A stretch of 13,224 bases of DNA from the NCBI GenBank assembly GCA_039187035.1, contig JBCCZS010000078.1:1-13224 (forward strand). Reading direction: 5' to 3'. The notes beneath the pieces were generated by a model. It did not search any database. It was not told the origin of the DNA and was given only the letters and a program-made list of their open reading frames with translations. This DNA comes from JAJFFW01 sp039187035. Its GTDB lineage: Bacteria > Pseudomonadota > Alphaproteobacteria > Caulobacterales > Parvularculaceae. A program made the translations under genes and the position numbers. This document shows, one piece after another, positions 1-7,330 of this stretch. Positions within the stretch are counted from its first letter, which is position 1, and each line of letters begins with the position of its first letter.

Positions 1-2578
1 CCCGCAACAAGGCGCGCGCCTCGCTGTTCCATTGTTCATTGCCGAGAACGTTTTCCTGGAACCGGCCCGTCACCTCGACGTCGAATTCGGGCAAATAAGC
101 CCGCTTAACGGCTTTGAGCTGGTGTTTCAGGGAATTCCCGTCGCGCAGGAGCGACTGGATCACGGGATGGTCGGCGAGGACCGCGTCGATCGTTTGCTCG
201 GTTAGAACATACGCCCCGTCAAGCGCGATTTGCGGCTCCACGAGATCGCCGGGCTCAAGCCCGGTGATGCGGCGGAAATTGTTGATCGCCGCCTCGCGCC
301 GGTTCTCGAAATCGATCATGTCGGTGCGGGCGCGATCGAGCCGCGTTTGCGCCCGTTTCACCTCCGACTCCGATACGTTCCCGCCCTCGAACGACAAGCG
401 CACGAGGCGGATGATCTTCTCATGCGCCGCCACGTTGTCTTTGGCGTTCTGCAGTAGTCTATCGGCGGCGAGCAGATCGAGGTCAGCGTTGACCGCCCCC
501 AGAACGACCGCCTCGGTTTGGTCGCGCTGCTGAAGTTCTTGCGACTGATTAAGGGCTCTCGCCCGTTTGATGACCTGCGCGGAGCGGCCGAAATCGTAAA
601 CGCGTTGGGTCACGCGCAGGGTCGATTCGCGGCGATTGAGGGGATCGGTCAGCTCGCCGCCTTCCGGCCGCAGCGATTCAACGCCCGCGGCCGCCGCGAG
701 ATCGACCGTCGGATAAATCGCCGCGCGCGCGCCGCGGATGGCGTTTTTCGTATCTTCCGTACGCCACCGCGCAATGCCGATTTCCGGGTTGTTCTTCAGC
801 GTATAGACGATGACGTCGCGCAAGCTCAGCGTCTCGCCGCGTGTCGGCGGCGGGTCGACGAAATAGCCGTTCGGGTGGTCGCCTTCGATGGTCGTCTCGG
901 TCGGCGCGCGCGACAGGGACGCTTTGAACTGCGCGTCGTCGCCGTCCTCGACGCTTTCCCGGCGCGGGATCGGGGGCGCCTCTTGGAACGCGTCATAGAT
1001 GTCCGCGATCCGCGCGACTTCTTCATCGGACACGGAGAAGTACGGGTCGCGGCGGGGCGGCGAAAGCGCGGGCGCGGTCGGCCCGTCATCGAAGCGCAGC
1101 GTCGCAAGCGACGTGGTCGGCGCGTCGGTCGTCGCCGGCGCCGCGGCGCCGGTTTCGGGTTCGCTCTCTCGTCCGGATACCAACGGAGCCCCTTGCAAGG
1201 GGATGTCCTCGAACGCGAAGGCGGCGTCCTGCACGCGCGTCGGCCGTTGCAAACCCGGCGGCGAGCCGACGGCGGTCGGCGGCGCGTCGGCGCCCGCCTC
1301 GGCGCCCGCGTCGGCGCCCGCGTCGGCTGCAGGCGGTTCGCTGAGCACCGACGCCGCTTCGATCGTCGTCGGGACCGCCGGCGATTTATCGGCATCGCTT
1401 TGCGCTTGCGCCGCGCCGGGCGTCGGCGTGACGGGGCCGGGCTGGGTCAATAAGGACGCCGTCTCGATTTCCGCCGCGGTCGCCAGCGATACGTCGGCTT
1501 CCGCTTCCGCTTCAGCTTCGACTTCGGCTTCGGCTTCAGCCTCGGCAGGGAACGCGCCGGATGACGGCGCCTGTTCGGACGGTTCGTCCGAAGCCGACGC
1601 CGACGCGATTTCCGCCGGGGGGAGCGACGGTTCGTCAGCGGCGGCGTCGGAGGAAATTGTGTTAGCCGACCGTCGATCCATCACCGACGTCGTCTCAATG
1701 TCCGCCGATGCGACGGCCAACTCGCTCGCCCCGACCTCGACAGAGGGCGTTGCGGTCTCGGCGACCTTTGCAGCGTCTACGGACGGCTCGTCCAAAAACG
1801 ACGCCGCGTCGAGATCGGCTGCGTCCGTCGGCGCTTCGTCCGTCACGGCGTCGGCCGACGGCGCGTTCGGCGGCGCGTTCAGCAGCGCGTCCCGCGACGG
1901 AACGTCGTCGGCGGTTTGGTCCGTGATCGACGCGGTCTCGATATCACCGGAGGCGCTCCCCGGATTGTCGGCCTTAGCGTCGGCGAGCGGCGGACGAGAC
2001 GGCGGCGCGTCTGCGGGCGATTCGTCCCAAACCGACGCCGTCTCGATACCGGCCGATGCAGTCGCCGGTTCGTCGGCCCCGGCTTCGGCAAGCGGCGCGT
2101 CGGCGGACGGCGCCTCGGCGGCGGGCGGATCTGCGACCGGGGCCGTCTCAACCTCCGCTGAGGCCGTAGCCGGCGCGTCGTCGACCGGATCTTCAGGAGG
2201 CGGGGCGTCGGCGGCCGGCCTTTCAAAAACTGACGCGGTCTCGATGTCCGTTAGGTCGAACGACGACGCGTCCGCGACGGCGTCGGCGTCCCATGCGCCG
2301 AGCCCGCCGAGAACCGACGCCGTGGCGATCCCGGCGAACGGCGTTGCGGGCGCCTCGCCAGGCGCCGGTACGGCTTCAACAGGCCCTCGGTCGGCGGGCC
2401 GCCGAGGCGGCCTCGTGCGCCAATACTCCTCCGTAAAGGGAAAAATCGTGGACGTCTTAATTTCGTCCGGCTTGAGCCGATTTTGGGCGTACAAAAACGG
2501 CGCGCACGCGATCGCGAGCGCGAGAAACCCCGCGCCCAGCCGGTATCCCGGCTTGGAGGATGATGTGGGTCGTTTCAT
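1..2578 (-). CDS. TolC-family outer-membrane efflux protein with long disordered repeat-bearing N-terminal region (partial, C-terminus off window)
   Basis: Outer-membrane channel of a type I secretion system. The frame is open from the ATG at 2578 to the window edge (859 codons; codons fall on 2-2578). Residues 1-31 look like a Sec signal peptide: basic start, hydrophobic LGAGFLALAIACAPFLYA, likely cleavage after the last Ala. Residues about 32-575 are Ala/Pro/Asp/Glu-rich low complexity, with ten copies of an IETASV-like motif between residues 84 and 411. The TolC domain begins near residue 580 (ETLSLRDVIVYTLKNNPEI) and shows the helical-hairpin pattern, including RVYDFGRSAQVIKRARAL and NNFRRITGLEPGDLVEP. 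About 280 of the roughly 420 residues usual for this domain are visible. TolC proteins are normally about 450 residues, so the insertion is the oddity. It lies downstream of hlyD on the same strand with a 116-bp gap. No good Shine-Dalgarno precedes the ATG; GTG codons lie slightly upstream in frame, but the signal peptide favours this ATG. Confidence 0.88.
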   Translation of the reverse strand, partial: MKRPTSSSKPGYRLGAGFLALAIACAPFLYAQNRLKPDEIKTSTIFPFTEEYWRTRPPRRPADRGPVEAVPAPGEAPATPFAGIATASVLGGLGAWDADAVADASSFDLTDIETASVFERPAADAPPPEDPVDDAPATASAEVETAPVADPPAAEAPSADAPLAEAGADEPATASAGIETASVWDESPADAPPSRPPLADAKADNPGSASGDIETASITDQTADDVPSRDALLNAPPNAPSADAVTDEAPTDAADLDAASFLDEPSVDAAKVAETATPSVEVGASELAVASADIETTSVMDRRSANTISSDAAADEPSLPPAEIASASASDEPSEQAPSSGAFPAEAEAEAEVEAEAEAEADVSLATAAEIETASLLTQPGPVTPTPGAAQAQSDADKSPAVPTTIEAASVLSEPPAADAGADAGAEAGADAPPTAVGSPPGLQRPTRVQDAAFAFEDIPLQGAPLVSGRESEPETGAAAPATTDAPTTSLATLRFDDGPTAPALSPPRRDPYFSVSDEEVARIADIYDAFQEAPPIPRRESVEDGDDAQFKASLSRAPTETTIEGDHPNGYFVDPPPTRGETLSLRDVIVYTLKNNPEIGIARWRTEDTKNAIRGARAAIYPTVDLAAAAGVESLRPEGGELTDPLNRRESTLRVTQRVYDFGRSAQVIKRARALNQSQELQQRDQTEAVVLGAVNADLDLLAADRLLQNAKDNVAAHEKIIRLVRLSFEGGNVSESEVKRAQTRLDRARTDMIDFENRREAAINNFRRITGLEPGDLVEPQIALDGAYVLTEQTIDAVLADHPVIQSLLRDGNSLKHQLKAVKRAYLPEFDVEVTGRFQENVLGNEQWNSEARALLR
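1287..1322 (-). repeat. 12-bp tandem repeat, three copies, inside the TolC gene
   Basis: Three consecutive copies of TCGGCGCCCGC(C/G) are seen at 1287-1298, 1299-1310 and 1311-1322. They encode a Gly-Ala-Asp/Glu-Ala tract in the disordered region around residues 420-431. Whole-codon units keep the frame, so copy-number change would alter only linker length. Confidence 0.75.
1350..2329 (-). repeat. Ten degenerate in-frame repeats encoding IETASV-like motifs
   Basis: The plus-strand sequence GACGCCGTCTCGAT and variants occurs with left ends at 1350, 1455, 1596, 1686, 1800, 1929, 2034, 2139, 2232 and 2316. In the minus-strand TolC frame these encode, from the N-terminus, IATASV (residue 84), IETASV (112), VETAPV (143), IETASV (178), IETASI (213), LDAASF (256), IETTSV (294), IASASA (324), IETASL (371) and IEAASV (406). 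Spacings are 28-47 residues and always whole codons. The intervening sequence is acidic and Pro/Ala-rich, often with a following D/E and a DAPP or similar element. Amino-acid conservation in one frame shows the repeats belong to the protein rather than to a DNA element. Confidence 0.8.
1495..1547 (-). repeat. Hexanucleotide repeat tract encoding an (Ala-Glu)n run
   Basis: A run of GCTTCC/GCTTCG-type hexamers on the plus strand encodes about 17 residues of alternating Ala and Glu (with one Val) in the TolC N-terminal region, near residues 345-361. It is strongly acidic and probably extended or helical. It is likely to be length-variable between strains (inference). Confidence 0.7.
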
Positions 2579-2694
2579 CCAGACGCCATGCCGTACGCAG
2601 TTCACCACCGCATTCGTATGCGCCGTCCGGTCTTAAAGGGGCGTTAGCGTTACCGCGCGCCTGATTTTTAAAACGAAATGTGATCTGCGTCTTA

Positions 2695-4041
2695 TTATTC
2701 GCGCAAGGCTTTTTCTTGAATATTTCTTACCGGCTTTAACAAGTAGTCAAGAATGGTTTTCTTTCCGGTAATGATATCGACCTCGGCCAGCATGCCCGGA
2801 ACGACGGGGTTGTCCTCCCCGAGCGCGTCGGCTTCGGCTTCGATACGCACACGGAAGTAAATTCGTCCGTCATCGTCGCGTAACGCGTCCGGCGAGACCT
2901 CGACGATACGGCCGCGCAGCCCCCCATGCGTCGCATAGTCATAGGCGCTCACCTTCACGATCGCCGGAAGGCCGGGCCAAACGCGCGCGCGATCGCGCGG
3001 CGAGAGTTTCGCCTCCACTTCGATGGACGCGTTGTCCGAAACGATCTCGGCGATGTTCTGCCCTGGCCGCACGACGCCGTTTATGGTGTTGACGAACAGT
3101 TTGTTAATCGTGCCTGCCGTCGGCGCGGTGACGTCGAAGCGGCGATTGCGGTCGCGCAGGGCCTCGATCGTCTCGACGAGCTTGGCGATTTGTAGCTGGG
3201 CGTCGCTCAGTTCGCGCTCGGCCGCGCTGCGAAAACTCAACTCGGCTTCGCGCCGCCGCCCCCGCGCCTCTTCCAGCGCGGCCTGCGTTTGCGGCACCTG
3301 GAACTCCAAGTCCGACACCTGGCTGACCAGTTGCTGGAAGAGCGTCTCATTCTGCAACAATTCGTTGCGCGCGACGGCGCCTTGCTTGCTCAACTTGCGT
3401 AAGCTTGTGAGCCGTTCGGACATCAACGCCCGTTCGCGCCGCTTGTTTTCGAGCCGCGAGCGCTTCTCGGACAGTTCGAGTTCTTTTTGCGCGACCTGAT
3501 CGTTCAGGATCTTTAACTTCTCGGTAAGCTCGGCGCGCCGGCTTTCGAAGACGCGTCGCTGGCGGCCGACTTGGCGCGGATGCGCCTCGGCGAGGGCCGC
3601 GTCGAACGCGATCGCTTCCGCCCCCGCCGCTTCGGCGCGCAGCCGATTTTCCTTCAAGCGTTGCGTCGCCAGCTCCAGAAGGCTCGCCTCGAGATCGGCT
3701 TCGGCGAAGCTGTTCTCGATCCGTAGAAGGATTTCTCCGGCGGCGACCTTTTGGCCTTCTTGAACGAGGATCTGCGAAATGATCCCGCCTTCGAGGTGCT
3801 GAACGACCTTGTTCTTTTCCTGCGAGACGATGCGCCCGCCGCCGCGCGTGACCTGGTCGAGTTTGGCCGTCGCGGCCCACACGAGAAAGACCGCCGTGAC
3901 GCCCGCGACGATCTTGACGAACAGGGCGCTCGTCTGGGTCGAGATCGTCTGTCCGCGCCCGGTCAAATAATCGTCCGTCGCCATTGCAACGTCCCGTTCC
4001 ACGGCGTCTTGCGCTTGTTCGGTCATTGTCGGGTCTCGCAT
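2695..4041 (-). CDS. HlyD-family type I secretion periplasmic adaptor
   Basis: Membrane-fusion protein linking the inner-membrane ABC transporter to TolC. The 448 residues are usual for the family. There is a short cytoplasmic N-terminus, one membrane segment at residues 41-58 (FVKIVAGVTAVFLVWAAT), a lipoyl-like half-motif at 78-108 (VVQHLEGGIISQILVQEGQ), and a long Leu/Glu/Arg-rich coiled coil at about 115-300. A second lipoyl/beta-barrel region follows (FDVTAPTAGTINKLFVNT). Near the C-terminus the HlyD signature reads PGMLAEVDIITGKKTILDYL. The gene ends in tandem TAA TAA. The ATG at 4041 gives MRDPTM; an in-frame ATG at 4026 (MTEQAQ) is equally possible, and neither has a strong Shine-Dalgarno. 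It is divergent from the ABC transporter and precedes the TolC gene, so hlyD-tolC may be one transcript. It resembles LapC-type adaptors, but the symbol is not certain. Confidence 0.93.
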   Translation of the reverse strand: MRDPTMTEQAQDAVERDVAMATDDYLTGRGQTISTQTSALFVKIVAGVTAVFLVWAATAKLDQVTRGGGRIVSQEKNKVVQHLEGGIISQILVQEGQKVAAGEILLRIENSFAEADLEASLLELATQRLKENRLRAEAAGAEAIAFDAALAEAHPRQVGRQRRVFESRRAELTEKLKILNDQVAQKELELSEKRSRLENKRRERALMSERLTSLRKLSKQGAVARNELLQNETLFQQLVSQVSDLEFQVPQTQAALEEARGRRREAELSFRSAAERELSDAQLQIAKLVETIEALRDRNRRFDVTAPTAGTINKLFVNTINGVVRPGQNIAEIVSDNASIEVEAKLSPRDRARVWPGLPAIVKVSAYDYATHGGLRGRIVEVSPDALRDDDGRIYFRVRIEAEADALGEDNPVVPGMLAEVDIITGKKTILDYLLKPVRNIQEKALRE

Positions 4042-4141
4042 CCGAAGGAGCGCCTTGCCTGACGCGCCGCGATTAACCGATCGTTACGCATTCGCGCTTA
4101 GCCGTCTTTCGCTAACGTTAACGGCAACGCCAGGGCGAGCG
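4042..4141. promoter_or_regulatory. Divergent intergenic region between hlyD-like and ABC transporter genes
   Basis: About 100 bp between the HlyD ATG and the preferred ABC transporter ATG. It is richer in A/T (GATTAACCGATCGTTACGC, CTAACGTTAACGG with the palindrome TAACGTTA) than its surroundings and must hold the promoters for both directions. I could not pick convincing -35/-10 pairs. The GAAGGAG at 4044-4050 could be a Shine-Dalgarno for an alternative TTG start at 4055. Confidence 0.4.
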
Positions 4142-6454
4142 ATGGCTGCTGATGCAACCCGAAAAAACCTAAGCCGCGCTTTACGCGCGGCCGTCCCGGC
4201 GAGCCTGGCGGCGTCGCTCGGTCTTGACGCGGCGACGACGACGACGACGCCGTCGGCGCTGCCGGCGGGGCTCCCCCTCCCCGCGGCCATGTGCCGGCTG
4301 GCGCGCGCGCTCGACATTGACGCCAGCGCGGACGAGGCCGCAACGACAGCGCAATATGGCGAGAAACCCGGCCGGGCGAGCGTTCATCTCTTAGCCGAAG
4401 ATCTGGGCGCCGATATTCGCATCGCCAAGCGCGACGTCGCCGCGCTGACGGCCGAGGACGCGCCCTGCATCGTCATCTGCAAAGGCGCGAGCGCGTTGAT
4501 CGTGTTGCGTATCGACGGCGAGACCGCGGTCGTCGACGGCGCGGCCGGGCGCGCGCGCCTGTCGCTCGCCGCCCTCGCCGCCGGCGCCGCCGGCGCCGTC
4601 CTCGCCTTCAACGTCGACGAGGCGCGCACGGCGCAATTCGTCAACACGCCCGCGATCGCCGACGATCATGCGCCGCAAGACAATCCCGGCGACGACGTCG
4701 TCGCGTGGCTCGTCAACCGCGTCCTAAAACGTCACCGCCCGGCGTTCACGCAATTATTGCTCGCCGCCGGCCTGACGAATTTGTTTTTAGTCTGCCTGCC
4801 GCTTTTCATCATGTCGGTCTACGATCGCGTTATTCCGCACTCGGCGTTTGAGAGCCTCCAGACGCTGACGGTCGGGATTTTGATCGTGCTCGTCGCCGAT
4901 CTCGGGCTGCGCTACGCGCGACTGAAATTCGTCGACGCGATCGGCCTGACGATCGCGCGGGATCTGCAGCTCGACCTTTACCGGCGGCTCCTCAATAGTC
5001 GGCTCGACAAAAAGCCGAAATCAGCCGCTGCGATCTCCAACCTGCAAGGCGAACTCGAAACCGTTTGTCTCCTTACGCCGGAGTTTATGGCCGGCTGCGT
5101 CGCGGACGCGGCGTTCGCGTTCGTGGTTTTCGCGCTCATCGCCAGCATCGGCGGCCTCGTCGTTTTGGCGCCGCTCGCAGGCGCGGCGGCGGTCGTTGCG
5201 ACGATCATCATCGGCGAAGCTCGCGCGCGCAAAGACGTCAAAGCCGCGACGGCCTTGCGCGGGGCCGGTGTGGCGCAAATCGGCGAGAGCTACGACGCCC
5301 TAACGGCCATCAAAGCGACCGGCGCCGAGCACGCTTTGATGGCGCGTTTTGAAAAACTCGCCGACGTCGTCGCCGCCAAGGGCCACGCGGCCCGCCACCG
5401 CACGCGTTTCACGCAGCAGGCGACAGCGGTCATCATTCAGGCGACGATCGTCGGCACGCTCGCGCTGGGCGCTTTGCGCATCGACGCCGGGCTCATGAGC
5501 ATCGGCAGCCTGGCGGCGACGACCATTCTCGTCGGGCGCGCCGTCACGCCGCTCGGCGCGCTCACCGACCAGTTTACGAAACTCCGTTCGCTGCGTGAGA
5601 TCTTGCGCGGGGCCTTCGCCCTTGTCGGCGACGGCGAAGAAGACGGCGGCGACGCGCAGGCCGGCCCGCGCCGCGCCATCAAAGGCGTCGTGTCGCTTCG
5701 CGGCGCCAGCGTCCGCTTCGACGAAGACGCCGCGCCGGCGCTCGACGGCGTCTCGATCGCGGTGCGCCCCGGAGAAAAAATCGGCGTCGTCGGCAAAAAC
5801 GGTTCCGGCAAAAGCACGTTCCTTCAGCTTTTCCCGCGCCTTTTGACGCCGAGCGGCGGCGCGATGCTGATCGACGGGGCCGACGCGCGGCAATTCTCAC
5901 CGCGCCGCATTCGTCAATTGGCGGCGTTCATGCCGCAGGATTCGGTTCTCTTCAACGATACTTTGTATGCGAACATCGCAATCGGCCCCACGGATTTTTC
6001 GGAGGAAGACTTTGAACGCGCCGTGCGCGCCGCCGGCGTCGATCGCTTCGCCGCGCGCCATCCGAAAGGCTTCTCGCTCGTCGCCGGCCCGCGCGGCGAG
6101 CATTTATCCGCCGGCGAACGCCAGGCCGTCGCATTGGCGCGCACGCTGTTGCGGCCGCGGCCCGTCCTCGTCCTCGACGAGCCGACGGCGATGATGGACC
6201 ATACCGCCGAGGGTCACGTCATTGAGGCGCTCCGCCGCCACGTGGAGGGCCGTACACTGATCGTCTCCACGCACCGCATGCGGCTGTTGGACCTCGTCGA
6301 TCGTCTGATCGCGCTGGAAAGCGGTCGCGTCATCGCCGACGGCCCCAAGGACGCGGTGTTGAAAGCGCTCGCGGCGGGACCGGCCGCGGCCGCGCCGCCC
6401 GCAACGCACGCAACGCCCGCAACCCCCGCAACGCCCGCGCGGCGCTCCGCATGA
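4142..6454 (+). CDS. Type I secretion ABC transporter, permease-ATPase fusion (LapB-like)
   Basis: Inner-membrane energiser of the type I system: a half-transporter with fused membrane and ATPase domains, 770 residues from the ATG at 4142. Residues about 45-160 resemble a degenerate C39 peptidase-like domain (LPAAMCRLARALDID...VHLLAEDLG), and I see no canonical QxxCG catalytic motif. Hydrophobic segments lie near 205-226, 243-260, 315-358 and 427-473. The nucleotide-binding domain has Walker A GKNGSGKST (551-559), a Q-loop Gln at 599, signature LSAGE (655-659, replacing LSGGQ), Walker B VLVLDEPT (D679, E680) and an H-loop His at 711. The ATG at 4142 is chosen because the 87 bp upstream in frame from a TTG at 4055 use rare TTA/CTA/CGA codons with low GC at third positions, and AGGG precedes the ATG at suitable distance. 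The C-terminus is an ATP-repeat tail. The substrate is unknown; LapB-like transporters usually export RTX adhesins. Confidence 0.93.
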   Translation: MAADATRKNLSRALRAAVPASLAASLGLDAATTTTTPSALPAGLPLPAAMCRLARALDIDASADEAATTAQYGEKPGRASVHLLAEDLGADIRIAKRDVAALTAEDAPCIVICKGASALIVLRIDGETAVVDGAAGRARLSLAALAAGAAGAVLAFNVDEARTAQFVNTPAIADDHAPQDNPGDDVVAWLVNRVLKRHRPAFTQLLLAAGLTNLFLVCLPLFIMSVYDRVIPHSAFESLQTLTVGILIVLVADLGLRYARLKFVDAIGLTIARDLQLDLYRRLLNSRLDKKPKSAAAISNLQGELETVCLLTPEFMAGCVADAAFAFVVFALIASIGGLVVLAPLAGAAAVVATIIIGEARARKDVKAATALRGAGVAQIGESYDALTAIKATGAEHALMARFEKLADVVAAKGHAARHRTRFTQQATAVIIQATIVGTLALGALRIDAGLMSIGSLAATTILVGRAVTPLGALTDQFTKLRSLREILRGAFALVGDGEEDGGDAQAGPRRAIKGVVSLRGASVRFDEDAAPALDGVSIAVRPGEKIGVVGKNGSGKSTFLQLFPRLLTPSGGAMLIDGADARQFSPRRIRQLAAFMPQDSVLFNDTLYANIAIGPTDFSEEDFERAVRAAGVDRFAARHPKGFSLVAGPRGEHLSAGERQAVALARTLLRPRPVLVLDEPTAMMDHTAEGHVIEALRRHVEGRTLIVSTHRMRLLDLVDRLIALESGRVIADGPKDAVLKALAAGPAAAAPPATHATPATPATPARRSA
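6401..6436 (+). repeat. 9-bp tandem repeat, four copies, at the 3' end of the ABC transporter gene
   Basis: Four units of GCAACGCCC (GCAACGCAC, GCAACGCCC, GCAACCCCC, GCAACGCCC) encode the C-terminal tail ATHATPATPATP. The tail lies beyond the ATPase fold and is probably dispensable and length-variable (inference). Confidence 0.75.
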
Positions 6455-6530
6455 GCCGTTCGCCGCGATTGCGCAGGAGCGCGCCGATCCGTACCCTGTC
6501 CTCTTAGTCGTTTAAAGGATCGCCGCCGCC

Positions 6531-7175
6531 ATGCCGGCCCCCCGCCCGCCAGAACCGCCGGAATCGCCAGAACCGCTTGGGCCGACCCCGCCCCTCTCGC
6601 GGCGGGAACGCAAGAAACGCGAGACGCGGGCCCGCATTTTGCGGGCCGCGATCGACCTCATCGCGGAGCACGGCTACGACTCGGTCAAAGTCGAGGACAT
6701 TGCGGCGCGGGCCGACGTCGCGAACGCGACGTTCTTTTTGCATTTTCCGACCAAAGCCGCGCTGATCGGCGCGTTCAACGACCAAGTCGCCGAAAAAATC
6801 GCCGAGCGGCTCACCGAGTTCGACGTCGACGCCGTCGGCCGTCTGGAACTGCTGCGCGCGGTCGTTTTAGACGAATGGGCCCGCAACGCCCCCTTCGTGC
6901 GGCGCCTCGTCGCCGATGCGGCCGGACCGGACGGATCGGGCCTCGCCGGCGCGGATGCGAGCCTCGTCGCCCTCGTCGGCTCGATTATCGAAGACGGCAA
7001 GCGCGAAGGCGCGATCGCGGCGCATTTTGACGCCGACCTCGTCGCCCAGTGCCTCGTCGCGGGGTGGCGCGCGGGCGCGGTGCGCTGGGCGCAGGACGGC
7101 GACGACGCCGCCGCGCGCCGCGCAAATCGCCAAACCCTCGACCTGATTTTGAACGGCGCCACGGCGAAATACTAA
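6531..7175 (+). CDS. TetR/AcrR-family transcriptional regulator
   Basis: A 214-residue one-component repressor-type protein. Residues 1-22 form a Pro-rich leader (PAPRPPEPPESPEP). The basic segment SRRERKKRETRARILRAA leads into the TetR DNA-binding domain: helix 1 ILRAAIDLIAEHGYD, and the helix-turn-helix at about 52-73 (VKVEDIAARADVANATFFLHF) followed by PTKAALIGAF. This is the classic TetR pattern with F/Y-x-H-F before the K-x-x-L helix. The C-terminal ligand/dimer domain (80-214) is helical with no specific family match that I can name. An AAAGGA about 11 bp upstream supports the ATG. It lies 76 bp after the ABC transporter and 155 bp before the WS/DGAT operon on the same strand. Either could be its target; the lipid operon with its own promoter region is the likelier one (inference). 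Confidence 0.93.
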   Translation: MPAPRPPEPPESPEPLGPTPPLSRRERKKRETRARILRAAIDLIAEHGYDSVKVEDIAARADVANATFFLHFPTKAALIGAFNDQVAEKIAERLTEFDVDAVGRLELLRAVVLDEWARNAPFVRRLVADAAGPDGSGLAGADASLVALVGSIIEDGKREGAIAAHFDADLVAQCLVAGWRAGAVRWAQDGDDAAARRANRQTLDLILNGATAKY

Positions 7176-7234
7176 TAAAATCAATTATTTAACGCCAACA
7201 CGAATCCGTGACTTCGCGCGCGCAGCAAAATTAC

Positions 7235-7262
7235 TGGACTCCACTCTATTTTTAGATATACT
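7235..7262 (+). promoter_or_regulatory. Candidate sigma-70-type promoter for the WS/DGAT operon
   Basis: A -10-like TATACT at 7257-7262 with a TGGACT at 7235-7240 as the -35, spaced 16 bp, inside a markedly A/T-rich island (CTCTATTTTTAGATATACTC) in GC-rich DNA. It lies about 70 bp before the GTG start. The region 7176-7330 also holds another A/T-rich stretch just after the tetR stop (7174-7191, AATAA-N6-TTATT). This could be a weak operator or terminator. Confidence 0.45.
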
Positions 7263-7313
7263 CATTTTAACGGCGGCGGAGCCCGCATGCGTGGACTGAA
7301 CGCGCAAAACACC

Positions 7314-7321
7314 AAAGGGAG
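7314..7321 (+). promoter_or_regulatory. Ribosome binding site fixing the GTG start of the WS/DGAT gene
   Basis: AAAGGGAG lies 9 bp upstream of the GTG at 7331, and no in-frame ATG is better placed. Confidence 0.7.
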
Positions 7322-7330
7322 AAGAAGACG

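Noticed and set aside
518..1453. 311-codon plus-strand open frame rich in Arg and Gly
   Set aside because: Arg-rich composition typical of a shadow frame in GC-rich DNA, and antisense to the clear TolC domain.
1350..2329. Regularly recurring GACGCCGTCTCGAT considered as a CRISPR or DNA-level repeat array
   Set aside because: Units are degenerate, spacings are variable but always multiples of three, and conservation follows the amino-acid motif in the TolC frame.
999..2636. 545-codon plus-strand open frame rich in Ser and Ala
   Set aside because: It is the mirror of the low-complexity TolC region. The minus-strand frame runs unbroken from a signal peptide into a TolC domain, while the plus frame has only Ser/Ala repeats and no recognisable fold.
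4055..4141. TTG start giving 29 extra N-terminal residues to the ABC transporter
   Set aside because: The stretch uses rare TTA, CTA and CGA codons with low GC at third positions, and would leave only 13 bp between divergent genes. An ATG with AGGG upstream is available at 4142. GAAGGAG before the TTG keeps it an open alternative.
5300..5893. 197-codon minus-strand frame under the ABC transporter gene
   Set aside because: Antisense shadow of a gene with intact ABC transporter motifs; Arg/Ala-rich and featureless.
6455..6530. Possible tetR promoter (TTGCGC, 17-bp gap, TACCCT)
   Set aside because: The -10 match is poor (TACCCT) and such partial matches are expected by chance; not enough to call.
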